NCBI GenBank assembly: GCA_029939035.1 | Contig: JAOZTS010000067.1 | Location: 1 to 6,291, forward strand | Source of the DNA: Candidatus Altimarinota bacterium | GTDB taxonomy: Bacteria > Patescibacteriota > Gracilibacteria > UBA1369 > LOWO2-01-FULL-3 | Direction of reading: 5' to 3' | DNA: 6,291 bases | Shown: one piece after another, positions 5,697 to 6,291 of the stretch | Position numbering within the stretch: position 1 is the first letter of the stretch | How the letters are laid out: every line of letters starts with the position of its first letter | Program-made: the position numbers and the translations under genes | Notes under the pieces: generated by a model | What the model saw: the letters and a program-made list of their open reading frames with translations, nothing else | Databases searched by the model: none | What the model was told of the DNA's origin: nothing

Positions 5697-6224
5697 TTAA
5701 TTAATTAGTTCGAATTGTTCGCTCACGAAAGCCGGATCATTTTTCCCTGCTTCAGTTACTGCAAATTTCTCTAAAACACTTAAAGCATCACTGCTTTTAC
5801 CACTTGCAAGTAGAATTCTGATTGTATCTTTTACTACTTCTTTGTTTGTTGAATTCGCCTCGTAAAGTCTTTGTTGGAATTCAAGAGCTGTGAGATACTC
5901 TCCCACTTCTTCGTGCATATAAGCGATATTGCTTAATGCTGGGAAATGGACAGAATCGTATTCGAGTATTTCTTCGTAATATTCGATTGATTCCTTGTAG
6001 TTTCCTAGAGACATATAGCTAAAGGCTACTTCTTCGGCATAGTCAGCTTTTTCATCTTCTGTTGTTGAGTTGTTATATTTCTCAAGGTTATCAGAAATTT
6101 TGTCTTCATATTGCTGAATGTACTCTTCCGGCATATTAGGATCATGAATAACATATTTACTGTCTGTGCATGCACTCAAAATTAGTGCTGAAATGATTAC
6201 TGATAATATTGCTAATTTCTTCAT
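5697..6224 (-). CDS. TPR-repeat lipoprotein (175 aa)
   Basis: The N-terminus is a lipoprotein signal: basic MKK, hydrophobic stretch, and lipobox L16-S17-A18-C19. After processing, Cys19 would be acylated and the protein tethered to the outer face of a membrane. The rest is alpha-helical, with two clear tetratricopeptide repeats at about 60-93 (AFSYMSLGNYKESIEYYEEIL) and 94-127 (NIAYMHEEVGEYLTALEFQQRL), and a weaker third at about 128-158 (ILLASGKSSDALSVLEKF). TPRs are protein-binding scaffolds; no catalytic motif is present. Ten bases separate it from the SLH gene downstream, which suggests cotranscription and perhaps a role in export, assembly or anchoring of the SLH proteins; that link is inferred from position only. 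The start is fixed by the signal peptide. The leader (AAACAAAACAAACCA before the ATG) has no Shine-Dalgarno sequence. Confidence 0.88.
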   Translation of the reverse strand: MKKLAILSVIISALILSACTDSKYVIHDPNMPEEYIQQYEDKISDNLEKYNNSTTEDEKADYAEEVAFSYMSLGNYKESIEYYEEILEYDSVHFPALSNIAYMHEEVGEYLTALEFQQRLYEANSTNKEVVKDTIRILLASGKSSDALSVLEKFAVTEAGKNDPAFVSEQFELIN

Positions 6225-6245
6225 TGGTTTGTTTTGTTTAAGCTA

Positions 6246-6267
6246 ATAATATGTGTGCCAATATTAT
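6246..6267. promoter_or_regulatory. Inverted repeat upstream of the lipoprotein gene
   Basis: ATAATAT (6246-6252) and ATATTAT (6261-6267) are perfect 7-bp arms around an 8-bp spacer, 22-43 bp upstream of the lipoprotein ATG. Several -10-like AT-rich hexamers lie here, but no convincing -35 is seen before the window ends, so no promoter is called. It may be an operator or a chance symmetry in AT-rich DNA. Confidence 0.25.
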
Positions 6268-6291
6268 CATAAAATTTGGGCATAAAAAAGA

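Noticed and set aside
678..6224. Alternative genetic code (UGA read as glycine), considered because of the CPR-like style and because no complete gene ends in TGA
   Set aside because: All genes read through without in-frame TGA and use ordinary GGN glycine codons. Five complete genes ending in TAA or TAG are too few to infer recoding.

Overview
The window is moderately AT-rich bacterial DNA. Every gene I can support lies on the minus strand. Read in the direction of transcription, from high to low coordinates, the order is: a small TPR lipoprotein (6224-5697); three paralogous secreted proteins with C-terminal SLH (S-layer homology) triplets (5686-4181, 4084-2840, 2693-678); and a Phd/YefM-RelE/ParE type toxin-antitoxin pair (384 to beyond base 1). 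The toxin is cut by the window edge.

The core is the SLH cassette. All three proteins share one plan: signal peptide, variable N-terminal head, fibronectin-III-like module, low-complexity Glu/Val linker, three SLH repeats. The SLH triplet is perfectly colinear in all three. The RAE motifs are 62 and 76 residues apart in each protein, and a conserved acidic insert sits between SLH2 and SLH3. SLH3 carries a Cys-x4-Cys pair where the usual G-DGTF loop would be. The heads differ: about 285 residues of beta-rich sequence in the 671-residue protein, about 140 in the 501-residue protein, and essentially none in the 414-residue protein. This looks like a surface-display cassette with a constant anchor and exchangeable exposed parts. 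It probably forms or decorates an S-layer, with the TPR lipoprotein made just upstream, 10 bp from the first SLH gene.

Regulation: the second and third SLH genes each have a promoter of the same form (TTGTA[T/G], 17-bp spacer, TACTAT). A different inverted repeat overlaps each promoter. Rho-independent terminators follow the second and third genes. No terminator is visible between the first and second, so transcription may run on from the lipoprotein. None of the gene starts has a recognisable Shine-Dalgarno sequence; the leaders are A/T-rich.

Organism: secreted proteins with VEEEVVEEE linkers, SLH triplets of this exact style, SD-less starts and short RelE/Phd pairs remind me of Candidate Phyla Radiation bacteria (Patescibacteria, for example Peregrinibacteria-like). 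This is an impression from memory of similar proteins and is not proven by the sequence. The genes read cleanly with the standard code; the complete ones end in TAA or TAG.

The intergenic stretch 385-677 (293 bp) holds the toxin-antitoxin promoter, an unassigned hairpin and the terminator of the SLH cluster. Nothing recognisable lies in 490-620.
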